A stretch of 6,285 nt of DNA, taken from NCBI GenBank assembly GCA_028710055.1, contig JAQUSX010000046.1, positions 1 to 6,285 of the forward strand. The letters run 5' to 3'. Below the pieces are notes generated by a model. The model made no database searches, was not told the origin of the DNA, and saw only the letters and a list, made by a program, of their open reading frames with translations. Both the position numbers and the translations under genes were made by a program. Origin of the DNA: Clostridia bacterium (GTDB taxonomy: Bacteria; Bacillota; Clostridia; Christensenellales; CAG-314). Of the stretch, positions 1 through 5,620 are shown one piece after another; positions within the stretch are counted from its first letter, which is position 1; each line of letters opens with the position of its first letter.

Positions 1-1592
1 ATATTTCCGTTAAGTCCCAAAGCGTTGATATAATTTTCCGTGTCGCTTAGAGTCCAGCCTTGATAATTAACGCCCAAATCAACGCGGCTGTATAAAAGCA
101 AAGCCATCATCGAGTAGCTGTAATTCAGTTGAGTTAGAACGTCGTTATATCTTCCAAAGTCGTACATAACGAAAGAATAATTTTCCATATACACCGCCCA
201 GCCTTCAACGTAACCGTCAAACTGCACAACGTTGCGGATGGGATTGGGGTTTGTGTCGTTGAAGTAAACCGTTTGGTAAAGGTGTCCCGGATATCCTTCG
301 TGAGCAAGAGTCGAGTACAGACTTCCGCCGTCGACTGAACCAAGATTTACGTATATTGTATTGTTTTTGTAGTCGTCGATAGGCGGAATCATATAAAACG
401 CGGGAGACAAAGAGTCTTCCAAAGATTCTTCAACAAAATATATTGAAAAACTGCTGTCGGGCAAAGCGGGAACATAATCCAGCATTTTTATTTGAAGGTC
501 GTTGAGTATATCGGTGCAAAGACCTTCCAATACAACTTCGGCTTCTTCGCGCGGTTTGTCTTCATATGTGCTTGTGTCTATGCCGTAAATCGACGCGTCG
601 AACATTTTGTTGTATACGCTTTCGTTTTTCTCTGCAAGTCCTAAAAACTGATTTTTGTATTTAATAAGGTTTTCCGTACACATAGTGATAAGCTCGTCTA
701 CGGTATAATCCGTGCCTGTGTAAACGGAAGCCAGATATTGGTAATAATCCGTTCCTCTTTCAAAGAAATACAAACCCTTGTCGTTTACGCCCTTGCCTTT
801 AAATTCTTCCAAAGCGGTCGCCATATTCTGATATGCGGGTACGACTTTTTCGGTAAAAGCTTCATAGTTTTGCTCTTTGTATTGAGCGGTAAGATCCGCC
901 GAAAGACCGAGTTTATCTATTCTTCTGTCAAAAGTGAGTATCAGATAATTGTCATCTATATGTGAAACAAAATCGTTGCATTGCTGTATTACCGTGTCAA
1001 GGGTGCCGTCAGACAGTCCAAGCCCCATATCTATACGCACGCTTTCGTAATCCAAAGCCTGTTGGAAAAGAGTGGGGAACTGATTTAACAAAGAAAGGTA
1101 ATCGGTCACGTCTTTTTCGGTGTAAAACTTGTATTCGGCAAAGTTTATAGGCATATTTGACGGTAAACCGCTTATGCTGTCAAGATACGTTCCGTAATAA
1201 TCAAGTCCTTCCGCAGAAAGATTAAGCTCGTAATACTGTTTGAGCATTTGCAAGATATATTTTTGTTCTTGCGTAAGGTTATGGTCGCTTAACGAATTAA
1301 GATAATCCAAGGTATCTCGAAGGTCCTGATAATACTCGTCGATATCGTCCATCGACAAGTCGTATATCGTCGGATCGAGATCTTCAATACCGTAAGCGGA
1401 CGGATCTTTAAGAGTGTAGTGAAGCGTTATCGTGTTTGACGTTACGCTTTCAATAAACATGTCGTTAAGATACTCGTCAAATTCTTCTTCCGTAATGGGA
1501 ATTTTTACTTCGCAGCCAGAGAATAAAACCAGCGTGCAAAGCATAACGGCTACGAGTAAAATAGATAGTAGCCGAAAACGTTTTTGTTTCAT
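1..1592 (-). CDS. DUF885-family lipoprotein, putative zinc peptidase (C-terminus cut by window edge)
   Basis: The frame is open from the ATG at 1592 to the left edge, giving 530 codons with no stop, so the C-terminus is missing. The start is supported by AAGGAG (1601-1606), 8 bases upstream. Residues 1-27 form a lipoprotein signal: KQKR basic end, a hydrophobic core at about 8-24, and a lipobox-like FSGC with Cys27 as the likely lipidated residue (Phe at -3 is slightly unusual). The mature part is rich in Asp, Glu and Tyr. HEGYPGH lies at residues 431-437 and VEGWAVYMEN at 462-471; this pair is the hallmark of the DUF885 (PF05960) family, whose fold is related to zinc metallopeptidases, with the two His and a downstream Glu the likely metal ligands. 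I infer a membrane-anchored, extracytoplasmic peptidase; the substrate is unknown. It diverges from the aminotransferase operon, so a shared role is not implied. Usual family length is about 550-600 residues, so only a short tail should be missing. Confidence 0.9.
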   Translation of the reverse strand, partial: MKQKRFRLLSILLVAVMLCTLVLFSGCEVKIPITEEEFDEYLNDMFIESVTSNTITLHYTLKDPSAYGIEDLDPTIYDLSMDDIDEYYQDLRDTLDYLNSLSDHNLTQEQKYILQMLKQYYELNLSAEGLDYYGTYLDSISGLPSNMPINFAEYKFYTEKDVTDYLSLLNQFPTLFQQALDYESVRIDMGLGLSDGTLDTVIQQCNDFVSHIDDNYLILTFDRRIDKLGLSADLTAQYKEQNYEAFTEKVVPAYQNMATALEEFKGKGVNDKGLYFFERGTDYYQYLASVYTGTDYTVDELITMCTENLIKYKNQFLGLAEKNESVYNKMFDASIYGIDTSTYEDKPREEAEVVLEGLCTDILNDLQIKMLDYVPALPDSSFSIYFVEESLEDSLSPAFYMIPPIDDYKNNTIYVNLGSVDGGSLYSTLAHEGYPGHLYQTVYFNDTNPNPIRNVVQFDGYVEGWAVYMENYSFVMYDFGRYNDVLTQLNYSYSMMALLLYSRVDLGVNYQGWTLSDTENYINALGLNGN

Positions 1593-1754
1593 TAATATAT
1601 CTCCTTATATAAAATATTAACTAATAAAAGATTTTTATTTATTAAAAAAAATTGCTTTGACTATATAATTTTAGTAATTATTGCACAAAAATACAAAAAT
1701 AGCAACCCCCAAATTGGCTTTCTTTAAATAGACAAGAAAAAGCATTTTGGTCTA
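1593..1754. other. AT-rich part of the divergent intergenic region
   Basis: No credible gene is visible here on either strand. The stretch holds the lipoprotein ribosome binding site (1601-1606), a pure A/T inverted repeat (AATAAAA at 1623-1629 with TTTTATT at 1633-1639, 3-base loop) too weak to call a terminator, the possible minus-strand promoter at 1660-1688, and the left arm of an AATAGAC/GTCTATT repeat that reaches the -35 of the next transcription unit. Confidence 0.6.
1660..1688 (-). promoter_or_regulatory. Possible promoter of the DUF885 lipoprotein gene
   Basis: Read on the minus strand, TTGTGC (1683-1688) and TATAGT (1660-1665) are separated by 17 bases. The -10 matches the sigma-70/SigA consensus at 5 of 6 positions, but the -35 at only 3 of 6. 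Transcription would start near 1653, leaving a leader of about 60 AT-rich bases before the ATG at 1592. In DNA this AT-rich such matches arise by chance; a perfect TATAAT also occurs on the plus strand at 1664-1669 without a good -35. Confidence 0.3.
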
Positions 1755-1756
1755 TT
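1727..1756. repeat. 7-bp inverted repeat AATAGAC / GTCTATT touching a -35 element
   Basis: AATAGAC at 1727-1733 is the exact reverse complement of GTCTATT at 1750-1756, with a 16-base spacer. The right arm overlaps the first two bases of TTGACA (1755-1760). The centre-to-centre spacing of the arms is 23 bases, roughly two helical turns, so a dimeric regulator could bind it. Seven-base repeats are easily found by chance, so this is weak. Confidence 0.25.
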
Positions 1757-1786
1757 GACAAACTAAAAATATTGGTATACCATAAT
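1755..1786 (+). promoter_or_regulatory. Promoter for the small ORF / ilvE leader
   Basis: A perfect -35 hexamer TTGACA lies at 1755-1760. The -10 is ambiguous: TATACC (1776-1781) preceded by an extended -10 TGG (1773-1775) but with a short 15-base spacer; TACCAT (1778-1783) with the ideal 17-base spacer; or CATAAT (1781-1786) with 20. Any of these puts the transcription start about 10-20 bases before the ATG at 1802, just upstream of or at the ribosome binding site. The perfect -35, the extended -10 and the following ribosome binding site, ORF and terminator make a real promoter likely. Confidence 0.55.
1773..1782. promoter_or_regulatory. Palindrome TGGTATACCA at the -10, possible GntR/FadR-type operator
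   Basis: TGGTATACCA is a perfect 10-base palindrome lying on the possible -10 of the promoter before the small ORF. The half-site pattern TGGT-N-ACCA resembles operators bound by FadR-subfamily GntR repressors, and a bound protein there would block RNA polymerase. No regulator gene is in the window, so this rests on pattern alone. Confidence 0.35.
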
Positions 1787-1801
1787 AGGCGAGGTAAAAA
1801 A

Positions 1802-1900
1802 ATGACGTTGGGTTTTTTTATTTTGATGCTTTTACTTTCTATAATCTTTCCGATAATATTGGTGACAGGAAAGATTATTTTGCCAAACAATAAGGGTTAA
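1802..1900 (+). CDS. 32-aa Leu/Ile-rich peptide: candidate attenuation leader or small membrane protein
   Basis: A 32-codon ORF starts at ATG 1802, with GCGAGG (1789-1794) 7 bases upstream, and ends at TAA 1898-1900. The product has 7 Leu, 7 Ile and 1 Val, nearly half its residues, plus four Phe/Met in the first half. Residues 3-21 are almost wholly hydrophobic, followed by a short polar tail with Lys24, Lys31 and two Asn. A promoter lies just upstream and an intrinsic terminator starts 6 bases after the stop. The next gene is a branched-chain aminotransferase, so the layout resembles leader peptides such as E. coli IlvL, also 32 residues and rich in branched-chain residues. Against this, I see no antiterminator competing with the terminator, and the same composition would suit a single-pass membrane peptide. 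I recognise no named homologue. Confidence 0.5.
   Translation: MTLGFFILMLLLSIIFPIILVTGKIILPNNKG
1841..1878 (+). repeat. Perfect 11-bp inverted repeat inside the small ORF
   Basis: ATAATCTTTCC (1841-1851) and GGAAAGATTAT (1868-1878) are exact reverse complements around a 16-base loop. In RNA this would form an 11-pair hairpin covering codons 14-17 and 23-26 of the 32-codon ORF, with Ile-Ile-Leu-Val (codons 18-21) in the loop. It could be a pause or protector hairpin of an attenuator, or a translation-slowing structure. The repeat is seen directly; the role is inferred. Confidence 0.6.
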
Positions 1901-1906
1901 GACTAT

Positions 1907-1931
1907 CTACTCGTAAAGAGTAGTTTTTTTT
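1907..1931 (+). terminator. Intrinsic terminator between the small ORF and ilvE
   Basis: CTACTC (1907-1912), loop GTAAA (1913-1917) and GAGTAG (1918-1923) form a perfect 6-bp stem followed by eight T (1924-1931). It lies 6 bases after the stop of the small ORF and about 80 bases before ilvE, so it either ends an independent transcript or attenuates read-through into the operon. A ribosome sitting on the stop codon would cover the left arm and could hinder folding. Confidence 0.75.
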
Positions 1932-1954
1932 GTGTTGAGATAAAAGTATCACCG

Positions 1955-1984
1955 TTAAAACAACCGCGTCAGAATATTTATAAT
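1955..1984 (+). promoter_or_regulatory. Possible promoter directly before ilvE
   Basis: TTAAAA (1955-1960, 4 of 6 matches to TTGACA) and a perfect TATAAT (1979-1984) are separated by 18 bases. The start would fall near 1991, directly at the ribosome binding site (1992-1996), giving a very short leader. If real, the operon has its own promoter downstream of the terminator and would escape attenuation. The local A/T richness weakens the call. Confidence 0.35.
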
Positions 1985-2009
1985 ATATTGTGGAGGTTTC
2001 ACATAAGAT

Positions 2010-3065
2010 ATGAAAATTATTAAGGCCGACAAGCTGCAAAAAAAACCCGATTTCTCAAAGTTGACGTTTGGTAAGTTGCACACAGATTATTTATTGGAAA
2101 TGGATTACACAAACGGAGCTTGGGGAGAACCCGTGATAAGACCTTACAGCAATTTCGACATGTCTCCTATGACAATGTGCTTGCACTATGGACAAGGTAT
2201 TTTTGAAGGTTGCAAAGCTTTCCGCAACGACAAGGGCGAAGTCACTTTGTTCCGCATCATGGACAACTTAAAACGTATGAACCGCAGCGCGTACCGCATG
2301 TGCATGCCGCAGTTTGACGAAAACGTTGTTTTGGAAGCGCTTATCGAAATGTTGAAAATCGAAAAAGACTGGGTACCCACACTACCGGGAACCGCGCTTT
2401 ATCTAAGACCCACTATGATTGCTACCGAAGTAGCTTTGGGAGTGCACGTTTCGAGAGATTACAAGCTGTTTATCGTTATGTCTCCCGTTGGCGCGTATCT
2501 GCACGGCGCGGAACAAACTGCTCGTATTTACATTGAAGACAAATACGTAAGAGCCGCAAAAGGCGGCACGGGCGAAGCTAAATGTTTGGGAAACTATGCC
2601 GCGGGATTGCTTGCTCAGTACGAGTCCGCTCAACAAGGTTTTGACCAGGTTTTGTGGCTTGACGCGGAAGAGCATAAGTATATAGAAGAAGTCGGCACAA
2701 TGAACGTAATGTTTGTTATGGACGGCGTCGTTTGCACGCCTGAGCTTGACGGAAGCATACTTCGCGGTATCACCCGTCACTCAATCATAAAAATATTACG
2801 CGATGAAGGCTATACCGTAAACGAAGGACGTTTTGCCGTAGACGATATAATCAAAGCGGCAAAAGAAGGCAGACTTACAGAAATGTTCGGCGTTGGCACG
2901 GCTGCTACTGTTTCACCCGTAGGCGTTATCGGCTACAAAGGCGAAGAGTACGTTATCAACAACAATAAGGTAGGACCCGTTGCAAAAACAGCTTACGATC
3001 GTTTGCGCGGAATACAGACGAGAAAGTATCCTGACAAATACGACTGGTTGACCATTATAGATTGA
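2010..3065 (+). CDS. ilvE: Branched-chain amino acid aminotransferase
   Basis: This 351-residue protein is a fold-type IV PLP aminotransferase of the longer, eukaryote-like BCAT subgroup (about 340-360 residues, against about 310 for E. coli IlvE). It exchanges the amino group of Leu, Ile or Val with 2-oxoglutarate in the cytosol. Visible family motifs are LHYGQGIFEGCKAF (58-71), YLRPTMIA (131-138), GGTGEAKCLGNYAAG (185-199) with Lys191 as the expected PLP Schiff-base lysine, the YIEEVGTMNVMFV segment (224-236), ILRGITRHSI (250-259) and the phosphate-binding GVGTAATVSPVG (294-305). The start is preceded by GGAGG (1992-1996) at a rather long spacing of 13 bases; no better in-frame start is seen. 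It is first in a tight operon with a 2-oxoacid oxidoreductase and a CoA-transferase, which points to branched-chain catabolism or reverse synthesis rather than a standard ilv cluster. Confidence 0.95.
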   Translation: MKIIKADKLQKKPDFSKLTFGKLHTDYLLEMDYTNGAWGEPVIRPYSNFDMSPMTMCLHYGQGIFEGCKAFRNDKGEVTLFRIMDNLKRMNRSAYRMCMPQFDENVVLEALIEMLKIEKDWVPTLPGTALYLRPTMIATEVALGVHVSRDYKLFIVMSPVGAYLHGAEQTARIYIEDKYVRAAKGGTGEAKCLGNYAAGLLAQYESAQQGFDQVLWLDAEEHKYIEEVGTMNVMFVMDGVVCTPELDGSILRGITRHSIIKILRDEGYTVNEGRFAVDDIIKAAKEGRLTEMFGVGTAATVSPVGVIGYKGEEYVINNNKVGPVAKTAYDRLRGIQTRKYPDKYDWLTIID

Positions 3066-3076
3066 GGAGAAAGTAG

Positions 3077-3274
3077 ATGAAAGTTCAAATCGATTTTGAA
3101 AAATGCAAGGGTTGCGGATTATGCGTAACGGCTTGTCCAAAGAAAATCTTAAAAATGGGCGCGAAGAGCAACAAAGGCGGATACTTTGTAGTTGAATGCA
3201 TAGACAAAGAACAATGTATCGCATGCGCCGCTTGCGCTTATATTTGCCCTGACAGCGTTTTGGAGGTAAGATAG
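3077..3274 (+). CDS. 2-oxoacid:ferredoxin oxidoreductase, ferredoxin-like delta subunit (2x[4Fe-4S])
   Basis: A 65-residue small iron-sulphur protein. It has two CxxCxxCxxxC clusters: Cys10, 13, 16, 20 (followed by Pro21) and Cys47, 50, 53, 57 (followed by Pro58), each expected to bind one [4Fe-4S] centre. The length and the spacing between clusters fit the delta subunit of four-subunit pyruvate-, 2-oxoglutarate- or 2-oxoisovalerate:ferredoxin oxidoreductases, which carries electrons from the catalytic core to external ferredoxin. An additional Cys41 lies outside both motifs. The start has GGAG (3066-3069) 7 bases upstream, directly after the ilvE stop, leaving an 11-base gap. The next gene begins one base after its stop. 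Alone it could be a free ferredoxin, but the position before the alpha subunit makes the delta role the best reading. Confidence 0.9.
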   Translation: MKVQIDFEKCKGCGLCVTACPKKILKMGAKSNKGGYFVVECIDKEQCIACAACAYICPDSVLEVR

Positions 3275-3275
3275 T

Positions 3276-4340
3276 ATGACGAAAAAAGTTTTGATGAAAG
3301 GAAACGAAGCCATCGCCGAAGCTGCTGTACGCGGCGGTTGTAGATTTTTCTTTGGCTATCCCATTACCCCGCAAACGGAAATTCCCGAATATCTTTCATG
3401 GAGACTCTTTGAAGTAGGCGGAGATTTTGTACAAGCCGAAAGCGAAGTTGCCGCTATCAATATGGTATACGGCGCAGGCGGAGCGGGCGGCAGAGCAATG
3501 ACCAGCTCGTCAAGCCCGGGAATCTCACTCAAACAAGAAGGTATTTCTTATATGGCAATGGCGGAAATTCCCGCCGTTGTAGTAAATATGGTAAGAGCAG
3601 GCCCGGGATTGGGCGGCATTCAGCCTGCACAGTCGGATTACTCCCAAGCTGTAAAAGGCGGCGGACACGGCGACTACAAACTGCTCGTATACGCTCCCGC
3701 TACTATTCAGGAAGCGGTTAACCTTATGTATATAGCATGGGACAAAGCGGAACAATATCGCATACCCGTTTTCATTTTGGGCGACGGTATGATGGGACAA
3801 CTTATGGAACCCATCGAGCTTCCCCCGATGAAACAGCCTAACGACCCTGAAAAATTTGATTGGGCTACCACAGGCTCGCATTACGGCGAAGGAAGACGCA
3901 TAATCAACAGTCTTTACCTAAAAAGCGAAGAATGTTTGCAGCAAAACTATCGTCTTCAAGCAAAATACCGCGAGATAGAAAAGAACGAAGTAATATGCGA
4001 AACTATCGACTGCGACGATGCCGAGATAGTTTTGACAGCTTACGGCAGCGTAGGACGTATTTGTAAATCCGCTCTTCCTATTTTAAGACAAAAGGGAATT
4101 AAAGTTGGTTTAATTAGACCTACGACGCTTTTCCCGTTCGCTACGAAAGTATTTGAAGAAGTCGCGAATAAGCCCAATGTAAAAAGATTTTTGACAGTTG
4201 AGCTTTCCGCGGGTCAATATAACGAAGACGTACGTTTGGCGGTTAACGGCAAAAAACCCATCGACTTATTGAGCCGTATGGGCGGAGAGGTAATGTCGGC
4301 TGAAGACATTGTCGAAAAAGTTATGGAGGTAATCAAATAA
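3276..4340 (+). CDS. vorB: 2-oxoacid:ferredoxin oxidoreductase alpha subunit, VorB type
   Basis: A 354-residue alpha subunit that, with beta and gamma, catalyses CoA-dependent oxidative decarboxylation of a 2-oxo acid with ferredoxin reduction. The N-terminal pyrimidine-binding-type domain (about 1-185) shows FGYPITPQTEIPEYL (26-40), VQAESEVAAINMVYGA (52-67), TSSSSPGISL (76-85) and GPGLGGIQPAQSDY (109-122); the C-terminal transketolase-like domain (about 245-354) shows LTAYGSVGR (253-261) and LIRPTTLFPF (279-288). This pattern matches proteins annotated as VorB, acting on 3-methyl-2-oxobutanoate, and is shorter than the single-chain pyruvate enzymes. Substrate choice cannot be read from sequence alone; the adjacent ilvE supports branched-chain 2-oxo acids, while 2-oxoglutarate (KorA) is the main alternative. 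GGAGG (3262-3266) lies 9 bases before the ATG, inside the delta gene's end. Its stop overlaps the next start as TAATG, suggesting translational coupling. Confidence 0.92.
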   Translation: MTKKVLMKGNEAIAEAAVRGGCRFFFGYPITPQTEIPEYLSWRLFEVGGDFVQAESEVAAINMVYGAGGAGGRAMTSSSSPGISLKQEGISYMAMAEIPAVVVNMVRAGPGLGGIQPAQSDYSQAVKGGGHGDYKLLVYAPATIQEAVNLMYIAWDKAEQYRIPVFILGDGMMGQLMEPIELPPMKQPNDPEKFDWATTGSHYGEGRRIINSLYLKSEECLQQNYRLQAKYREIEKNEVICETIDCDDAEIVLTAYGSVGRICKSALPILRQKGIKVGLIRPTTLFPFATKVFEEVANKPNVKRFLTVELSAGQYNEDVRLAVNGKKPIDLLSRMGGEVMSAEDIVEKVMEVIK

Positions 4341-5083
4341 TGCCAAAATGGACTAAACCAAAAATGCTTACCGACGCGACACTGAGCTTCTGCCCCGGTT
4401 GTTCGCACGGCATAGCTACAAAACTTGTAGCCGAAGTTTTGGATGAATTAGGACTTCAAAGCAAAACGGTGGAAGTCGCTTCCGTCGGATGTTCGGTATT
4501 CAGCTACAACTTCTTTAACTGTGATTCTCAACAAGCTGCTCACGGCAGAGCTCCCGCTGTGGCAACAGGTATAAAAAGAGTACATCCTGATAAAATAGTT
4601 TTCACTTATCAAGGCGACGGCGACTTGGCTAGTATCGGCTTAGCTGAAATCGTTCATGCGGGACTAAGAGGCGAAAACATCACTGTTATTTTCATAAATA
4701 ACGCGATTTACGGTATGACTGGCGGACAAATGGCTCCGACCACTCTTATCGGACAAAAAACCAGCACAAGTCCGTTTGGACGCGATCCGAAAAAACAAGG
4801 CAATCCTATAAAAATGTGCGAATTGCTGGCTACGCAGACCGGACCCGCATACATCGAACGCGTTATGGTAAGCGACTACGCTAATATACTAAAAACGAAA
4901 AAAGCTATCAAAAAAGCTTTTGAATATCAAATAGCAGGCAAAGGTTTCACTATGATAGAAATTTTGGCTGCATGCCCGACAAACTGGGGAATGAATCCTC
5001 CCGACGCTATGCAATTTATCAAAAACGATATGGCGGCTAATTATCCTTTGGGAGTTTACAAAGATATCGGAGGTGACAAATAA
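4340..5083 (+). CDS. 2-oxoacid:ferredoxin oxidoreductase beta subunit (TPP-binding)
   Basis: This 247-residue beta subunit holds the thiamine diphosphate site and the catalytic [4Fe-4S] cluster. CPGCSHG (18-24) gives Cys18 and Cys21; Cys51 (SVGCSVF) and Cys212 (ACPTNWG) are the other likely cluster ligands known from this family. The TPP/Mg motif is GDGDLASIG (92-100) with Asn120-Asn121 about 26 residues later, followed by YGMTGGQMAPTT (124-135). Length agrees with the 240-290 usual for separate beta subunits. GGAGG (4325-4329) lies 10 bases before the ATG within the end of the alpha gene, and the ATG shares one base with the alpha stop (TAATG). The same one-base overlap recurs at its own end, so alpha, beta and gamma are probably co-translated in fixed ratio. 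Related families are KorB and VorA; naming in this group is inconsistent, so no symbol is given. Confidence 0.93.
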   Translation: MPKWTKPKMLTDATLSFCPGCSHGIATKLVAEVLDELGLQSKTVEVASVGCSVFSYNFFNCDSQQAAHGRAPAVATGIKRVHPDKIVFTYQGDGDLASIGLAEIVHAGLRGENITVIFINNAIYGMTGGQMAPTTLIGQKTSTSPFGRDPKKQGNPIKMCELLATQTGPAYIERVMVSDYANILKTKKAIKKAFEYQIAGKGFTMIEILAACPTNWGMNPPDAMQFIKNDMAANYPLGVYKDIGGDK

Positions 5084-5607
5084 TGGAAAGCAAGATTATT
5101 TGCGCCGGTTTCGGCGGACAAGGCATTTTGTCATTGGGTAAATTTATGGTATACGCAGGTATGGAACAAAATTTGGAAGTTACTTGGCTTCCCAGCTACG
5201 GTCCTGAGATGCGCGGCGGCACGGCAAACTGTTCGGTAGTATTAAGCGACAAACCCGTTGCTTCACCCCTTATCACAAAACCCAACATACTTATCGTTAT
5301 GAATACGCCAAGTTTAGACAAGTTTGAAAGCAAAGTGGAAAAAGGCGGATTGATATTGGTTAACAGCGATTTGATTGAAAGAAAAATTTCTCGCGACGAC
5401 GTAACCGTAAAATATATCAGCGCAAACACGATAGCTCTCGAACTTGGCAGCGCGCGCTCGGCAAATATCGTTATGTTCGGCGCGTACGTAAAATACGGCG
5501 GCGTTGTGTCCAAGGATACCGCGTTAGACGCATTGATGCACCAATTCGAAGGTAAAAAAGGAGCGGATAGCATTAAGAAGGCGTTTGAAGCGGGATACAA
5601 TCTATAA
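5083..5607 (+). CDS. 2-oxoacid:ferredoxin oxidoreductase gamma subunit
   Basis: A 174-residue gamma subunit (about 170-190 is usual) of the POR/KOR/VOR family, cytoplasmic. It opens with AGFGGQGILSLGK (8-20), the glycine-rich signature of the gamma domain, followed by PSYGPEMRGGTANC (37-50), a conserved stretch facing the CoA and active-site region in related enzymes. The middle contains the expected LIVMNTPSLDKFE segment (70-82). It completes the four-subunit set with delta, alpha and beta. GGAGGTG (5069-5075) precedes the ATG by 7-9 bases and lies in the end of the beta gene; the ATG overlaps the beta stop by one base. After its stop the next operon gene starts 13 bases later. No sign of damage. 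Confidence 0.92.
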   Translation: MESKIICAGFGGQGILSLGKFMVYAGMEQNLEVTWLPSYGPEMRGGTANCSVVLSDKPVASPLITKPNILIVMNTPSLDKFESKVEKGGLILVNSDLIERKISRDDVTVKYISANTIALELGSARSANIVMFGAYVKYGGVVSKDTALDALMHQFEGKKGADSIKKAFEAGYNL

Positions 5608-5620
5608 AAGGAGATTGAGA

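Noticed and set aside
738..1620. Plus-strand ORFs of 62-75 codons over the lipoprotein gene
   Set aside because: They are antisense to a long frame with clear domain motifs and have no family features or ribosome binding sites of their own.
1623..1639. AATAAAA/TTTTATT hairpin as a terminator
   Set aside because: All seven pairs are A-T with a 3-base loop, the position is inside the lipoprotein 5' leader, and such repeats are expected in DNA of this composition.
1678..1890. 70-codon minus-strand ORF in the intergenic region
   Set aside because: It has no good ribosome binding site, lies antisense to the small ORF and across its promoter, and its product is an unremarkable Ile/Lys/Phe-rich sequence expected from AT-rich DNA.
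1872..1908. Antiterminator pairing AGAT (1872-1875) with ATCT (1905-1908)
   Set aside because: Only four pairs form and both flanks mismatch, so it cannot compete with the 6-bp terminator stem.
1780..2009. T-box riboswitch upstream of ilvE
   Set aside because: T-box leaders are common before such genes in Bacillota, but the conserved TGGNACCGCG-type antiterminator sequence is absent and the leader is too short for a specifier stem.
2403..2780. 125-codon minus-strand ORF within ilvE
   Set aside because: It lies wholly inside the aminotransferase coding sequence, opposite the catalytic lysine region, and has no recognisable domain.
2913..3374. 153-codon minus-strand ORF across the ilvE, delta and alpha genes
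   Set aside because: It spans three genes with strong motifs on the other strand; the reading frame is open by codon-usage shadowing.
5196..5600. 134-codon minus-strand ORF within the gamma subunit
   Set aside because: It mirrors the gamma gene and has no ribosome binding site or domain of its own.
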